In this document: piece by piece, positions 9,926 through 21,092 of the stretch
How positions within the stretch are numbered: the stretch's first letter is position 1
How the letters are laid out: every line of letters begins with the position of its first letter
NCBI GenBank assembly: GCA_033296885.1
Contig: MU864077.1
Location: forward strand, 1 to 35,414
Origin: Triangularia verruculosa
Taxonomy: Eukaryota; Ascomycota; Sordariomycetes; Sordariales; Podosporaceae
Length of the DNA: 35,414 nt
Direction: 5' to 3'
The notes under the pieces: model-generated
Told to the model about the DNA's origin: nothing
The model's input: only the letters and a program-made list of their open reading frames with translations
Databases searched by the model: none
Program-made: the position numbers and the translations under genes

Positions 9926-12900
9926 GCCGTCGGCTTAAAGACTACTGTTTCGATAATAGTAGCGAGGCTGGCTCGCAAGGCTGCCAGGGTTGTCGTCGAA
10001 ACTGGAGTCTTTTGGCGGGTTGTTCTTGTGGAACATTGACAACCGAAGTGATCACCAACTGTAGTGCTAGGGACCCTAGTCTCTATCAGGCACTGAGCGG
10101 TGTGGCGCGTAGGAGCGCCAAGACGAGGCCGGCCCGCTGTGAGAGGCGCTGAACAGAATCGAAGGCTCGGATGATGGCGAGAAGCCACACATCGCCTGAG
10201 AGCAGCAGGTTCATCATATGGATCGCCATCCTCCCACCTTGAAAATGTCGCGTTGGCTAGGCAAGCTTCCAGGGCTCCAGGCAAAAACAAAGAACCCCGA
10301 AACTCACAACTGTCACTTCCCTTGCTCTCGGATTGATATCTGACAAGAATGGCGCGGAAAGATCGAGCCCCTATTTCCCGCGCCCCTTCCCTGTTTCCAC
10401 GCCGCAGCCTTCATCCCATCACGAAATGGACCGCTTTGACGAGTTCTTCCCGAGATCTCCACGAACATCAGCTTCTGGAAGATTGCTTCTTTCATCCTAG
10501 CGCCTGATACTGCCAGCGCCAACCGGAAAGGGGCGCTGGGTTCTTGGGACGCGAAATTAATCTAAAGCTGGCTCGGCCATGCGCGGCTCAAGTTTCCATG
10601 CATCTAAACGGAATACCAACGGGCGCCTCGAAAGCGATAGAGTCGTTCCAAAAGGCGTTCCCTATCACCAACACGGAGAAAGAACAGCCTGACCTCAGAT
10701 GCACAGATTCCGGGTAGCTGGTAACAGCAGTTTTGCAGGAGCGGCACGGGCGGTCACTCCGGCGCCAGGCTCTTGTCAGCTGAAGTTGCATTTCGCAATG
10801 CGGGAGGCGGCGGGGATCTTTCGTGCAGCAGAAGCAAGTCGACCATGGAACCCTCCATGGCATCCTCGCACTCTCTCCATCATCAAGGTCGAATCAGCGT
10901 GCCGTTCCTCACATCTGCCCAGGCACCAAGGGAGTGGAGCTTGTCTTTCCTCTCAGGGGACTGGTTGTGTTTTCGCGATCCACACACCACGCGGTGGGCG
11001 GGCTCCAGTAGTAGTGGGTTGTGGTTCCACCTGGTGCAGGTCTGAGGGCTTCCTAAAGGTAGACTGCTGAATCTTTTAATTAAGACAATTTCCAGCGATC
11101 GGGAATTGATAGCGACCACAACCAGCTTCGATTTCGTCCAGGCTCGGGAAGATATCTACTATGGGCTTCAACTATCGCGGCATCCATGCATGGCAGCGTC
11201 GATAGGCAGACAGGACTGCAGCCTCCTCTATCGGATCATGAAAGCGGACACCTGCAGCACAGTTGTCGATCACATAAGCGGGGTGCCAAGGAGTCTCACG
11301 AAATACCGCGAAGATAATCGTACAATAGCAATGTGCATATCCAGGCCAATATCGGCCTCTATCCGTCGCATTGTTTTGCCCTTTCGTCATAGGGGTTTAG
11401 GTTGCGGAACAACGTGCTACGAGATACAACATAGCGGCAGAGCAACTATAGAATCGTCAATGGCTTGGGATGGCGCTGCGAACACCTGCAGAAAACGCAG
11501 CAGCTAGCCAGCCACATTCCACGCCATTGGCCATGACGGACGATTGCCTGTTGCATAGCATGGAGGATTGTCGAGTGTCGGCTAATTATGGCAACGTTTC
11601 AAAAGACTGCATTGACTGAGGTACAGCGTAGATTGAAAGGTTTTGGTTTGGTGCACGGATGGCGATGTCGTAGAGAGCACCCGTTCCAGAAGGAAAAGAA
11701 GGTTGGGACAGCCATCTCATTAATCTTAACCAGGAGGAACAGTGCCATGGGGGCGGGTTTGTTGGAAGCGTGAAGGAAGACTTTTGATATCGGTATTACC
11801 ACCCACACCCACCTTACACAGGACGGGCTTTTTTTGAGGTTGCAAAAAGGGTGTAAAAGCGGCGAACTGCTTTGTTATAGGGATATAAACCAACGGCAGG
11901 CCGCGATTCAGCATTTACGCAAGGAGATGAGTTGAACACCACACCGGCGGTACTCCCTGCGGGCGAAGCGCTCTACCGTCCTCATAAAAGTGACGGGCAG
12001 TCCGTGGTCACGGCCGGACCCGGTGGTATTTTGTCGTATGGTTTTTGGAGGGTTGTATCCACTGTTCCCCATTTGATCCTGGGATTGGGGTGCAAGTGGA
12101 AGATTACCAACGCAGGTTGCAGCTATCGAGGCATTGGAGCGGGAGAAGACCTCACCGACACGACAGAGACAGGTTGTCGTGGCCGAATTCCCGTGGTGAA
12201 AGATAGCTTTGACAACGACTGTTGTGCTCAGGTACGCAACAGGTCTGTTTGGCTGGCGATCTGCTAATAAGCTCAGGGACGGCTGTCTCAGACATGGCGA
12301 TCAACAAAACGGCACTCGGGCGTCCCACTGTAAAACTGATTTTGCCGTGTTGGCTTTGCTGATGTTGTTGACGCTCGCCAGTTAAAAGTAGGCGCTCGGA
12401 GTGAGAATACTGGTGCCTTTGTACAGTACCGTACGGTATGAACAACCCAACTTGATGACGGTCGATCTGGAACTCGGCTCTTGGGACGACAGGCATTGGA
12501 GGGGTGTTTCAAGACAACAAAGGAGGGGTCAATAGGCGGGAGAAGGGAAAGGGGAACTGCTGGGGGAGATGCGGGAAACAAAGGAGATGGGTTGGGATGT
12601 CACGGTAATATACCAGTTTCGCCATCGACGGGGCCGATTTCTTTCTTTTCTTGTCTCGGTCTGAGAAAGCACTCCAAGCCATGCTGTCACGGGGCTGTCG
12701 TGATGATGCTAGCCCCGGTAGATAGATAAAAATCCCATCATCTGCGAGTTGTTTCGGCTAATGGCGCCGTCTCCCACTAGCGGGTGCCACTCCACTGCCC
12801 AGTGCCTGGTGCTACCAGGGGTTGCTCTTTCGGGAAACCAAAAGACCATTTTGATCGAAGGAGGTCTCGGTCAAATGCGCGCCTCTCAGCGATCTCTCGT

Positions 12901-13919
12901 CCTGGACATTCTCGGCGCACGCGGAGAGAGATGCAGAACACAGAGAGAGACATTGATGAGGCTGTGGAAGGCGTAGATGAAGCTTCCATCAGCGGTATCC
13001 TCCCAGGTATCATCAGGGTTGCCGGCTTCAGACTGTACAGGGGGGCAGGGGGCCGGCTCAGGGGGGTCTTCATTTTTTCTGGCTGCTTGCTTGCCAAAGG
13101 GAACAATGTCCGGGCTCTGGCCAGTTAGGGATCTTGGGGGCCCCACATATCCTGCAAGCTCCGAAAAAACGATTCGCTGCCATTGGCTGGGCCCGTGGTC
13201 CCCCCGAATTGCAGCGTGCATGGCTCCGCGTTTCCTTCACATTAACAGAACCAACCCTCCCACTCTCCTCCTCCTCTCCCTTTGATCTCCGGCTCACACC
13301 CTCCCGCGATCCTGAGTTGAGCAGCACACAGCAAAGGCCGACCGCCCTTCTGTTTGACTGCCGAAACGACCCGAGTCGACCATCGCGGCGTTTATTTCCA
13401 TCAGCTCCCTTCCTTATCTCAACACAGTCCCCTAATAGTCGCTCGATTGACGGTTGCCGGCTGTCCAGAAAGTTTGGTTCCCGGCCGACAGAGTGAGTGA
13501 AGCCTCTCCCACACCCCAAGACGGCTTTTGCCCCCAACGACAGCCTTTCTTCTGCCACGCTGCAATCCAAAACCTTATCGAGAGGGCCCCGTGGCGCTCC
13601 ATCAACACGACTCCTATATTGCCGTCGAATTGAACGCGAATCGTGTAACCATCGACGGATTTCCATCGCGGCCATTGTCGAAAGGGAATCGCGCTTTGTC
13701 ATCGCAGAAGGTGTCAGAAGAAAGGAGTCGGAACGTCGCGAAAATCGACCGATCAGCCCAGGGTCGCAAGCCAGGCGACGGCGACCGTAAATCATCAATT
13801 CAATTCGACGACAGGAGACTAACGCGTGGTATTTTCCATTAGCAGACCGCATCGATTAATTCTCTCCGATTGAAACATACCGTCGTTTTCATCAGATTTG
13901 TCATCCACACATCGCCAAA
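9926..13919. other. 4.0 kb spacer between the Smr gene and gna-1
   Basis: This holds the divergent promoters of the Smr gene and gna-1 and probably a long gna-1 5' leader. Many short frames exist on both strands, but none shows a domain, consistent splice sites or codon bias. Visible elements are a 12-bp palindrome TACCGTACGGTA (12427-12438), an inverted CCAAT box near 13180, and a pyrimidine-rich tract at 13253-13290 typical of transcription-start regions. I see no tRNA or 5S rRNA. Confidence 0.5.
13253..13290 (+). promoter_or_regulatory. CT-rich tract, possible gna-1 core promoter region
   Basis: A pyrimidine-dominated tract (CCCTCCCACTCTCCTCC followed by more CT) about 650 bp upstream of the gna-1 start. 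CT-rich tracts often precede or overlap transcription starts in filamentous fungi. An inverted CCAAT box (ATTGG) lies about 70 bp further upstream. If transcription starts here, gna-1 has a leader longer than 600 nt containing several short upstream ORFs. Confidence 0.35.
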
Positions 13920-15232
13920 ATGGGTTGCGGAATGAGCACAGAGGAGAAGGAGGGCAAGGCCCGGAACGAGGAGATTGAGAATCAGTTGAAGAGGGATCGG
14001 ATGCAACAGCGCAACGAGATCAAGATGTTGCTTCTGGGTAAGTTCTTGTCTCCGCCAAAAAAAAAAAAGTCTATTCAGGCATTGTCGCCGAAACCTCAAT
14101 CGGCCAATGGCGCGATGGTCGCCGGCGAGGTGCCCCGTAATCAGAAGCCTCCGGAAGCTAATCAGTGGTTGCAGGTGCTGGTGAATCCGGAAAGTCAACC
14201 ATCTTGAAGCAAATGAAGCTGATCCACGAGGGTGGCTACTCACGCGATGAGCGCGAGTCCTTCAAGGAGATCATCTTCAGCAACACCGTCCAGTCGATGC
14301 GCGTCATTCTCGAGGCGATGGAGTCGTTGGAGTTGCCATTGGCCGACGCCCGCATGGAGTATCATGTCCAGACCATCTTCATGCAACCAGCCCAGATTGA
14401 GGGTGATGTCCTTCCCCCAGAGGTTGGCAATGCCATCGAGGCTTTGTGGAGGGACGCCGGTGTCCAGAGCTGTTTCAAGCGCTCAAGAGAGTACCAGCTC
14501 AACGACTCTGCCAGATAGTAGGTTTCTTTGTGATTGCCATCATATTGTGCAATGAATGCTGACCTGTTCACTCTAGCTACTTTGACAACATTGCGCGTAT
14601 CGCTGCCCCAGATTACATGCCCAACGACCAAGATGTCCTTCGTTCTCGTGTCAAGACCACTGGTATCACGGAGACGACGTTCATTATTGGTGAGCTCACG
14701 TACAGAATGTTCGACGTCGGTGGTCAAAGATCAGAACGTAAGAAGTGGATTCATTGCTTCGAAAACGTCACGACCATTCTGTTCCTCGTCGCTATCTCCG
14801 AGTATGATCAGCTCCTGTTCGAGGACGAGACTGTCAACCGCATGCAGGAAGCTCTCACGCTCTTCGACTCCATCTGCAACTCCAGGTGGTTCATCAAGAC
14901 CTCCATCATTCTGTTCCTCAACAAGATCGACAGATTTAAGGAGAAGCTTCCCGTCAGCCCAATGAAGAACTACTTCCCCGACTACGAGGGCGGTGATGAC
15001 TATGGTCAGGCTTGCGACTACATTCTCAACCGCTTCGTCAGCCTCAACCAGCATGAGAGCAAGCAGATTTACACACATTTCACTTGCGCGACAGACACAA
15101 CGCAAATCCGCTTCGTGATGGCTGCCGTGAATGGTAAGTTCAGAGTATCCTTCTCTAACTGCAAGAACTGGTGCTAACTCGGTCACAGATATCATCATTC
15201 AGGAGAACCTCCGCCTCTGCGGTCTTATCTGA
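13920..15232 (+). CDS. gna-1: heterotrimeric G-protein alpha subunit, group I (GNA-1 type)
   Basis: Four exons, 13920-14037, 14175-14517, 14577-15133 and 15189-15232, give 353 aa, the exact length of Neurospora GNA-1. Introns are 137, 59 and 55 nt (GTAAGT, GTAGGT, GTAAGT donors; all AG acceptors), and every join restores the family sequence. The P-loop GAGESGKST is at 40-48, the switch I arginine is R178 in RVKTTGI, DVGGQ with catalytic Q204 is present, NKID is at about 269-272, and TCATDT is near 325. The N-terminus MGCGMS carries the myristoylation glycine (G2) and palmitoylation cysteine (C3). The C-terminus CGLI has the cysteine at -4 that pertussis toxin ADP-ribosylates in Gαi proteins. 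In filamentous fungi this Gαi-like subunit couples receptors to cAMP signalling, growth, conidiation and female fertility. No catalytic residue is missing. Confidence 0.98.
14057..14068 (+). repeat. poly-A run in gna-1 intron 1
   Basis: Twelve A residues close to the 5' end of the first gna-1 intron, which at 137 nt is the longest intron in the gene. A GCTAATC branch-like site lies near its 3' end. Confidence 0.8.
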
Positions 15233-15904
15233 TAGCAGACCGGATAACGACTGGTCTTGTTCAGACGAAAAGCTATGCTGTCTACAAAAGGCCAGTCGTG
15301 CTTCATGGTGCTTGGCCGAACATCGAATATACCCCACCGACCCTGATGTGAAACGGCGCGTACCATGATGTTCATTCGCTCCCCACAACTAGTCCTACCC
15401 TCCTATCTCCCAACATCCTCCAATCTCATCACTCTTGGTCTGGATATCCCCAGATCACCCTTGTTTTTGCTAGCCACTCGCAGAAATCGGGGATGGTTGA
15501 TTCCCCGATATGAAATGTATGCCGTCTCCACACAACGAGAGAGTTAGGGAGAGAACAGCAGACGTGTTTTTTGTGGTCGAAAAAGAAACCGGACTTGGTT
15601 TTGAGGGGCGAACGGGGAAGGGATACATATGTTGTTTAATTATGATGTCGTTTACTGTTTTTTCTCTATTTTTTCTGTTATTCAGTCTGCGCTGGTTCTC
15701 TCTGTTTTCTCTCTGGGAAAGAAAAACTCTCTGTCAAAATCCTGTTGTTGTTTTTATTGGTCATCCCCCAATCCTGTATGATTTTTGTTACAAGAGTCAA
15801 ATGGAAAAAAAGAACAACGGTCCATGTCAACACTCCTCGCGCTCTCGAGCCCCCCATTCCTTGAAATGCTGGACGACGACTGTTACGACAAAACGCAATG
15901 TGTA

Positions 15905-16085
15905 TGGGTTGAAGGGGTGGGAGAGGGACGAGGGTGATGAACGAGGGGGTGGTGGGTTCGAGTTAGCGTTGGGCGTGTTGGCTGGATGGACAGAGGGGGA
16001 GAGAAAGAGAGAGAGAAGGGGACTGTAGGGGATGAGGGGAAGGAGTGAGGAGAATAGGGGACGAGGGAGGAGGATGGAGGAAGAT
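15905..16085 (+). repeat. purine-rich, G-rich tract downstream of gna-1
   Basis: About 180 bp strongly biased to G and A on the plus strand, including GAGAGAAAGAGAGAGAGAAG and many GGGG clusters. Such tracts can form triplex or G-quadruplex structures. It lies roughly 700-850 bp beyond the gna-1 stop, and its function is unknown. Confidence 0.5.
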
Positions 16086-17962
16086 ATACCACTGCGCCAG
16101 CCGCGCATCTTTTCTTTTCTTTTTCTTTTATGCTTTCATTCTTTGGATTTTATTATTATCTCTGTTTCTCATCTTTTGAACACACAGTATTTCTCTGTTT
16201 TTTTCTTGTTGTCTATAATATGGAGCAACGGGCGGGGGGTTTTCTCTCAGTTTTTCAAGGTGCTTTGGTATTTTTGTGTGTGTAGTGTAGAGTGTAGTTG
16301 TTTGGGTCTTGGGGGAGGAGGATGGGGAATTCATTTAGGTGTTTTCACTGAAAGAGTGATTTGCTTTTTTTTTTGGCCATGTGGTGACTGACTTTTGTGA
16401 TTAACCTTTACAAACAGCAGGCGGTGGCTTTGGGAATGATGGCTGCAAGCAGAGTTTGTTGGGGTGAGTAATAGGTGGTGTGACTCGTTTCGGGAGGAAT
16501 ATGCTTCACCAGTCAATCATAAGAGCAAGCCAATTTGCTCCTCGCCTGTCTTTGACTCTTGTTGTCGAGGTGAACGTCTTGCGGACGGGGCGTGGACTAG
16601 GTTCGCGGTTACTTCGTTGAGTATAGTGTCCTGAGATGAGCTAACTTGAGATTCCAACAGGTGTAGCTAGCATAGAAGGGGGGAGCGACTTGAAAGTGAA
16701 CGTCTCGTGGAGCAAGATAAGTGTAACGAAACGACCTTGAGTCCATCAGCCATGATATACCCTGACTCTCAAGCACAAGCGTTTCTCCAATACCTACAGC
16801 AACGATTCCCATCCAGAAAAACACAGCAGATGTTTCATATTGCAGTCGCTTGGCTATAACTTCTGTTTAAATGCAGAGGGTTCCTCTTTATCGATATTGT
16901 CATGTTACAGCAAAGGTAAATCTGCGGCGGGCAACTAAGGTAACCAGCTTACCTTCTGCAAGCTCGGTATTTGTTGGTGTCATGTAGTTCCAGTAACGTG
17001 CCTAGATCAATCTAACTGCAACCGTAGGATTTGGTCTGAGCCGCTCCCCTCCCCTCCAATAACAACCTCCTGTCCATACGTACCTTACCAACCATCCAGA
17101 GCCTCGGGGTTGGATCACCGCCAGTAAACCATCCATCCATTCATTCCTATCCAAAAATTGCATCTCAGCTTTGGAAACAGAGCGGGTAAACCATCCATAA
17201 CCAAACTCCCTTGTGTTTCCAAAGCCGGATCTCCAGCCGCTTTTACCCTCTCCCACAAGCCACTGATCCCCCGCACTTTCGGTACCAAGATCTTAACAAG
17301 GCAGAAAAAAGAACACGGCATAATTCTTCAATATCCGCAAGGCTGGCCGTGCCTCAAACACTCATCCCACTGATGCTTACTGCGCTGCAAGATATCACCA
17401 ACGAGCCACACCCTCCTACCTACCTATCCAAAAACCTGGACCTCGATATAAGCATACTACCTATTATACCTCCTCCCGGTCTATATCTACCCCTGTCTCC
17501 AGTATCCATGAATTGAGATCTCCGCTATTGCCTCACCTTTCCCTGGCTTTCTTAAAAGGGGATGGGATAGTAAACTGACGATAACTAACCCCGTGTTTCA
17601 GGAACAGAATATTACTATGATCCATAACTAGCGAGGAATCACACCTTATCCCACACCCCGTCCCCCAGTTAGTTCTCCACTACTGCGACATAAGGTAGGA
17701 AACCCCAAACACAATACAGTTTCTCATATTCGTTGATCACGGTAATTTCCGTTTTTCTGAAATATGGTGTTGTAGATATTTCCTTGAGGGGGGGCGCTCT
17801 TGGTTTATTATTGGCCCTTATCAGAGGTAACAGAGTGTGGGACTTCGATAGACGCCAAGTAGGGATCTAGCCGACGAAGAGTATCAGCCGCGCCTGACGG
17901 GAGCGGCAATTTTTTTTTTATTAGTCGGCATTTCCGGGCTGTCGGATCTCTTGATTTCCTGA

Positions 17963-17998
17963 CTGCTGCCGCTGCTGCTGTTGCTGCTGCTGCTGCTG
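17963..17998 (+). repeat. CTG/CAG trinucleotide repeat
   Basis: Imperfect (CTG)n over 36 bp with CCG and TTG interruptions. Reverse-strand frames over it encode Ala, Ser or Gln runs, but no surrounding coding evidence exists, so I treat it as a non-coding microsatellite. Confidence 0.7.
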
Positions 17999-18215
17999 GT
18001 TGCTGATGCGATTCCACCGCTCAGAGTGGTGGAAAATATCAACTTACGAAACTTCATCAGATGACAACCTAGCACACGTTGATACCGAGCTAAACAAATA
18101 GCGTGAGAAAGGGGCACGCCTCCCCAACTGCTTGAACAAAATCCCAAGCGTTGGGATCTACCTAGGTTGTATGTACCCTTGGTCCGGTGTTAAGATCGCT
18201 GTTTTCTCCCAAAGA

Positions 18216-18230
18216 CCGCCTCAGAGGCGG
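18216..18230. repeat. 15-nt palindrome CCGCCTC-A-GAGGCGG
   Basis: A perfect 7-bp inverted repeat with a 1-nt centre. It contains CCG and CGG triplets 9 nt apart, a spacing format used by some Zn2Cys6 factors. No adjacent gene is known, so any role is speculative. Confidence 0.3.
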
Positions 18231-18912
18231 CTCAGCCAATGGTCTTACACCGTTTCTTGATAGATGTGCTAGAGTGTGGCTGGCACCCAGGACTTCGCAG
18301 AAAGAACTGACTGAACCTGAGCTACAGTATGGAAAAGAAGAACATTATAGTGAAATGTAGGTATAGCTTTAAGTGAATCGGTTCGGTCAAAGAGCGCCTG
18401 AGAGAGAAAGAACACAGGTGAGTTTGAGTTGCGGAGACGGAAAAAAAAAGGCGGAGAAAAAAGTGATAGAGAAAGAGCCACGGTGAGATAGATCCAGAGC
18501 AGCGACCAACTCACGAGTGTCTCCTTCTGTATTTCAGACAGACATGTCTTGCGCCTATTTACCATTTGACTAATTTCCATCTGATGTTATGTAAAAAGCG
18601 GAAGATTCGGACCGATATCATCCATGATTGAAAATGATGCTGGTGTAGGGTGAAAACCTCAAGAACAAATAAACCAGAGAGGCTTCGAACAACGACGGAC
18701 CTCGACACAGAGTTTCGCCAAGACAGCCACATCATTCTCAAATTTCCACTACACCACAAGCAAAGATCCGCGGGTCCCTTCAAATTTGGATTCCACGTGG
18801 CTGTTAGCAGCAGAGGTACCAGCGAGGGTTCCATGGGTGGTAGCTTTGCGCCACTGTGGCATGCTACCACGCAGTTGTTTTAAATCTAAAAGATAGCTCA
18901 GTGAAAAAAAGG

Positions 18913-19068
18913 TATAAAAAGTCGACCTGGCTTGCCCAAGGCCTGGTCTGGTCCTCAGTTTGATATGTTTTTAGCACATCCCCTCTAGGAGGGTACTAAG
19001 CTCAACACGAGTAGGCTCATCCTTAGATGGGAGACCGAAGCAGAAAATTGAATTAAATGTACCCAAGG
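18913..19068 (+). promoter_or_regulatory. TATA-like box and downstream consensus 5' splice site
   Basis: TATAAAA at 18913-18919 is followed about 150 bp downstream by ATGTACCCAAG|GTAAGT (donor near 19068). This could be the start of an unannotated spliced transcript in the gene desert. I could not assign an acceptor or a sustained coding frame, so it is only a candidate. Confidence 0.2.
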
Positions 19069-19450
19069 TAAGTTGGCTCTTTCCCTTTCACTTGTTGCTA
19101 TGTCTTTTATTTTATCCCGTTGTTGTGTTATGCCCTGTGGCTGTGGCACAACTGATGGAGTGTTGCGACCTGCCCTCGTCACTTCCCAGACAGCAACATG
19201 GCAAGAGAAGGCGGCCGAGTCAACTGACGGCCAGAGTTTACTGACACTCAAAACACAGACCCATGTGCGATCCGGGGGAGCTTTCTGAGAACAATGATGA
19301 CATAAAAGCGCTGGGTAGTGTGTCCATCTCGGGTCTGCATACCTTACGGTTTGCAAACTGATGATGAACCCTTCAAAAGAAACCACGCTTTCTGAGTTCT
19401 CTTATCAAAGCAAAACGATTAGGGCTGGTCCCCCAGAGTTTCAATGGATT

Positions 19451-19466
19451 GGGGGGGGGGGGGGGG
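19451..19466 (+). repeat. 16-nt poly-G run
   Basis: An uninterrupted G16 in the gene desert. It is the internal counterpart of the terminal poly-G run and the MIC10 intron poly-C, suggesting that such homopolymers are real and recurrent here. The exact length is unreliable in assemblies. Confidence 0.8.
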
Positions 19467-21092
19467 TTTGGTAAGTTTGCCGCCTCAATTCACCTCGGCT
19501 TGCCTCCTCACCCCGAGCTTAAACCAAGAATGAAATCACAGCGCTGGGCAGTGTATCGACCGGCCCATTCAAAATCACTTTACACTCTGAAGCAACTGAT
19601 GGAAAATGGTTTGGGCAAGCCCTGCAGTTTCAACTACGCTTCTGGGGTTCTTCTTGTGGTGTCAAAAGACACCGGTGGATTGAAGGGGTCAGATCTGGTT
19701 TACGGCGAGTGCTGTCAGATGCTGCTGGCTTCAAATCTTTCTTAATCGGTCTGGAAAGCAGGCCCCCACGTACACTTCTAATCTTGAGGGGAAGGAGAGA
19801 TGCATTGTTTTCATAAGCAACCGCGCTGAGCTTGGGGTATGGCGTATGACAATGTCGAGTGACAGAAAAGTTTGGTGGCCCAAGATGATGCCGCTTCACT
19901 TCCTGAATGGATATCGTCATCACCCATATTAGCGGGCGTTGTTTTCGTCGTGAGTGGAAATTAGGCAAAGTGGTCAAGTTGGGTTCATTTGGATGTTGCA
20001 TGTAAACATAGCTGGTAGATCACGGTTGTTACGAAGGCAATGATGACAGAGCACGCTTGGTTTCACTGCTCCTCTTCAATTTGAGAAGATCTCTCTTCCT
20101 GCGCCAGTTCCAGTCTGGCTGGCTACAGAAGAATAGACATAGACAGGAGTAAGATACAAGCTTCCACCAACCCAGTCACAGTTGTCTGTCCATCTGTCCA
20201 TAACTCAGTGGCATCAGTCTGCAGCGTTTCCTGCCTGTTTCCGCCTCCTTTTGCTGACCGTGTGTTGTGTGATTGGTAGTTGCAAGGTGATGCGGCTATG
20301 CTGCCAATACGCAGTCTCTCTGGTATATCTCCCTCCATACACCTAACCCAATCATGCCTCCTAGCCATACCAGAATACATTCGATACATTCTCTGAGCAA
20401 TTCAGCAACACCCTTTATCCAGCTTCGACCCAACCTTTACACAACAGGACGTCTGACAGAGACAACGGACAAAACTAAAAGGCCTATAAGTATGTTGGGG
20501 TTACAAAAGTGTGTTGTAAGAACATGAGACGATTAGAAAAAAGAAAACAAGCACGTGTCGGTGGTTCTGTGTAATCTGTGTTGTATTACAAATTCCTTAA
20601 AGAAACCCTTCCAGGCTCAAAAAAAGACAAAGAGCCGGGCCGAGAAAACGGGAAAAAGAAGAGATGACCACGGCTATTGTAATTCGGTAAGGTGCCTTCC
20701 TCCTTACATCGAGTTTTAAAGAAGGAAAAAAAAGAGGGGGTATCGATTTGCATCCATTCCGATAGAAAAAGAAATAAAAGAACTCCGGAGTGTTCTAGCC
20801 TCCTCGAGTTTTTGTCTTCAAAGAGGAGGGGGAACGGAAAAAAAAGACCTCCTCTTGCCTGACCGTATAAGTCAGTACAATGGTGCGTGTTGTAATGGTG
20901 ATATCCAGCACCGAGTAATCGTGAGAGGGGGGTGGGTAAATTTGTGATTTGACACTGGGTTTCGATATTCGCGAAATTTGATGGCGTGGATTTACCAACG
21001 GTAGAAGTCTGATGAGTCCCCCCTCATAGATGGTTTGGTTCAAAGTCGCCTGTGACTTCCAAAGTAAGGCGCAGACAAGATGGCGGTTATTT

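Larger units (their letters stand above)
15233..21092. other. 5.9 kb gene desert between gna-1 and the DUF3716 gene
   Basis: The flanking genes converge, so no protein-gene promoter is required here, yet the spacer is nearly 6 kb. The first ~600 bp are T-rich and probably hold the gna-1 3' UTR. No frame shows a recognisable domain or sustained coding bias. Visible elements are a purine-rich tract (15905-16085), a CTG repeat (17963-17998), a 15-nt palindrome (18216-18230), a TATA-like box followed by a consensus donor (18913 and 19068) and a 16-G run (19451-19466). The composition is not RIP-like. It could host non-coding RNA. Confidence 0.5.

Noticed and set aside
13070..13852. 260-codon open frame on the minus strand upstream of gna-1
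   Set aside because: It lies antisense to the probable gna-1 leader, the plus strand is open over much of the same span, and the translation shows no domain, no coherent composition and no splice or promoter support. A CxxC near its end appears to be chance.
17808..18147. Minus-strand frames with Ala or Ser runs over the CTG repeat
   Set aside because: The runs are translations of the microsatellite, and no flanking coding signal exists.
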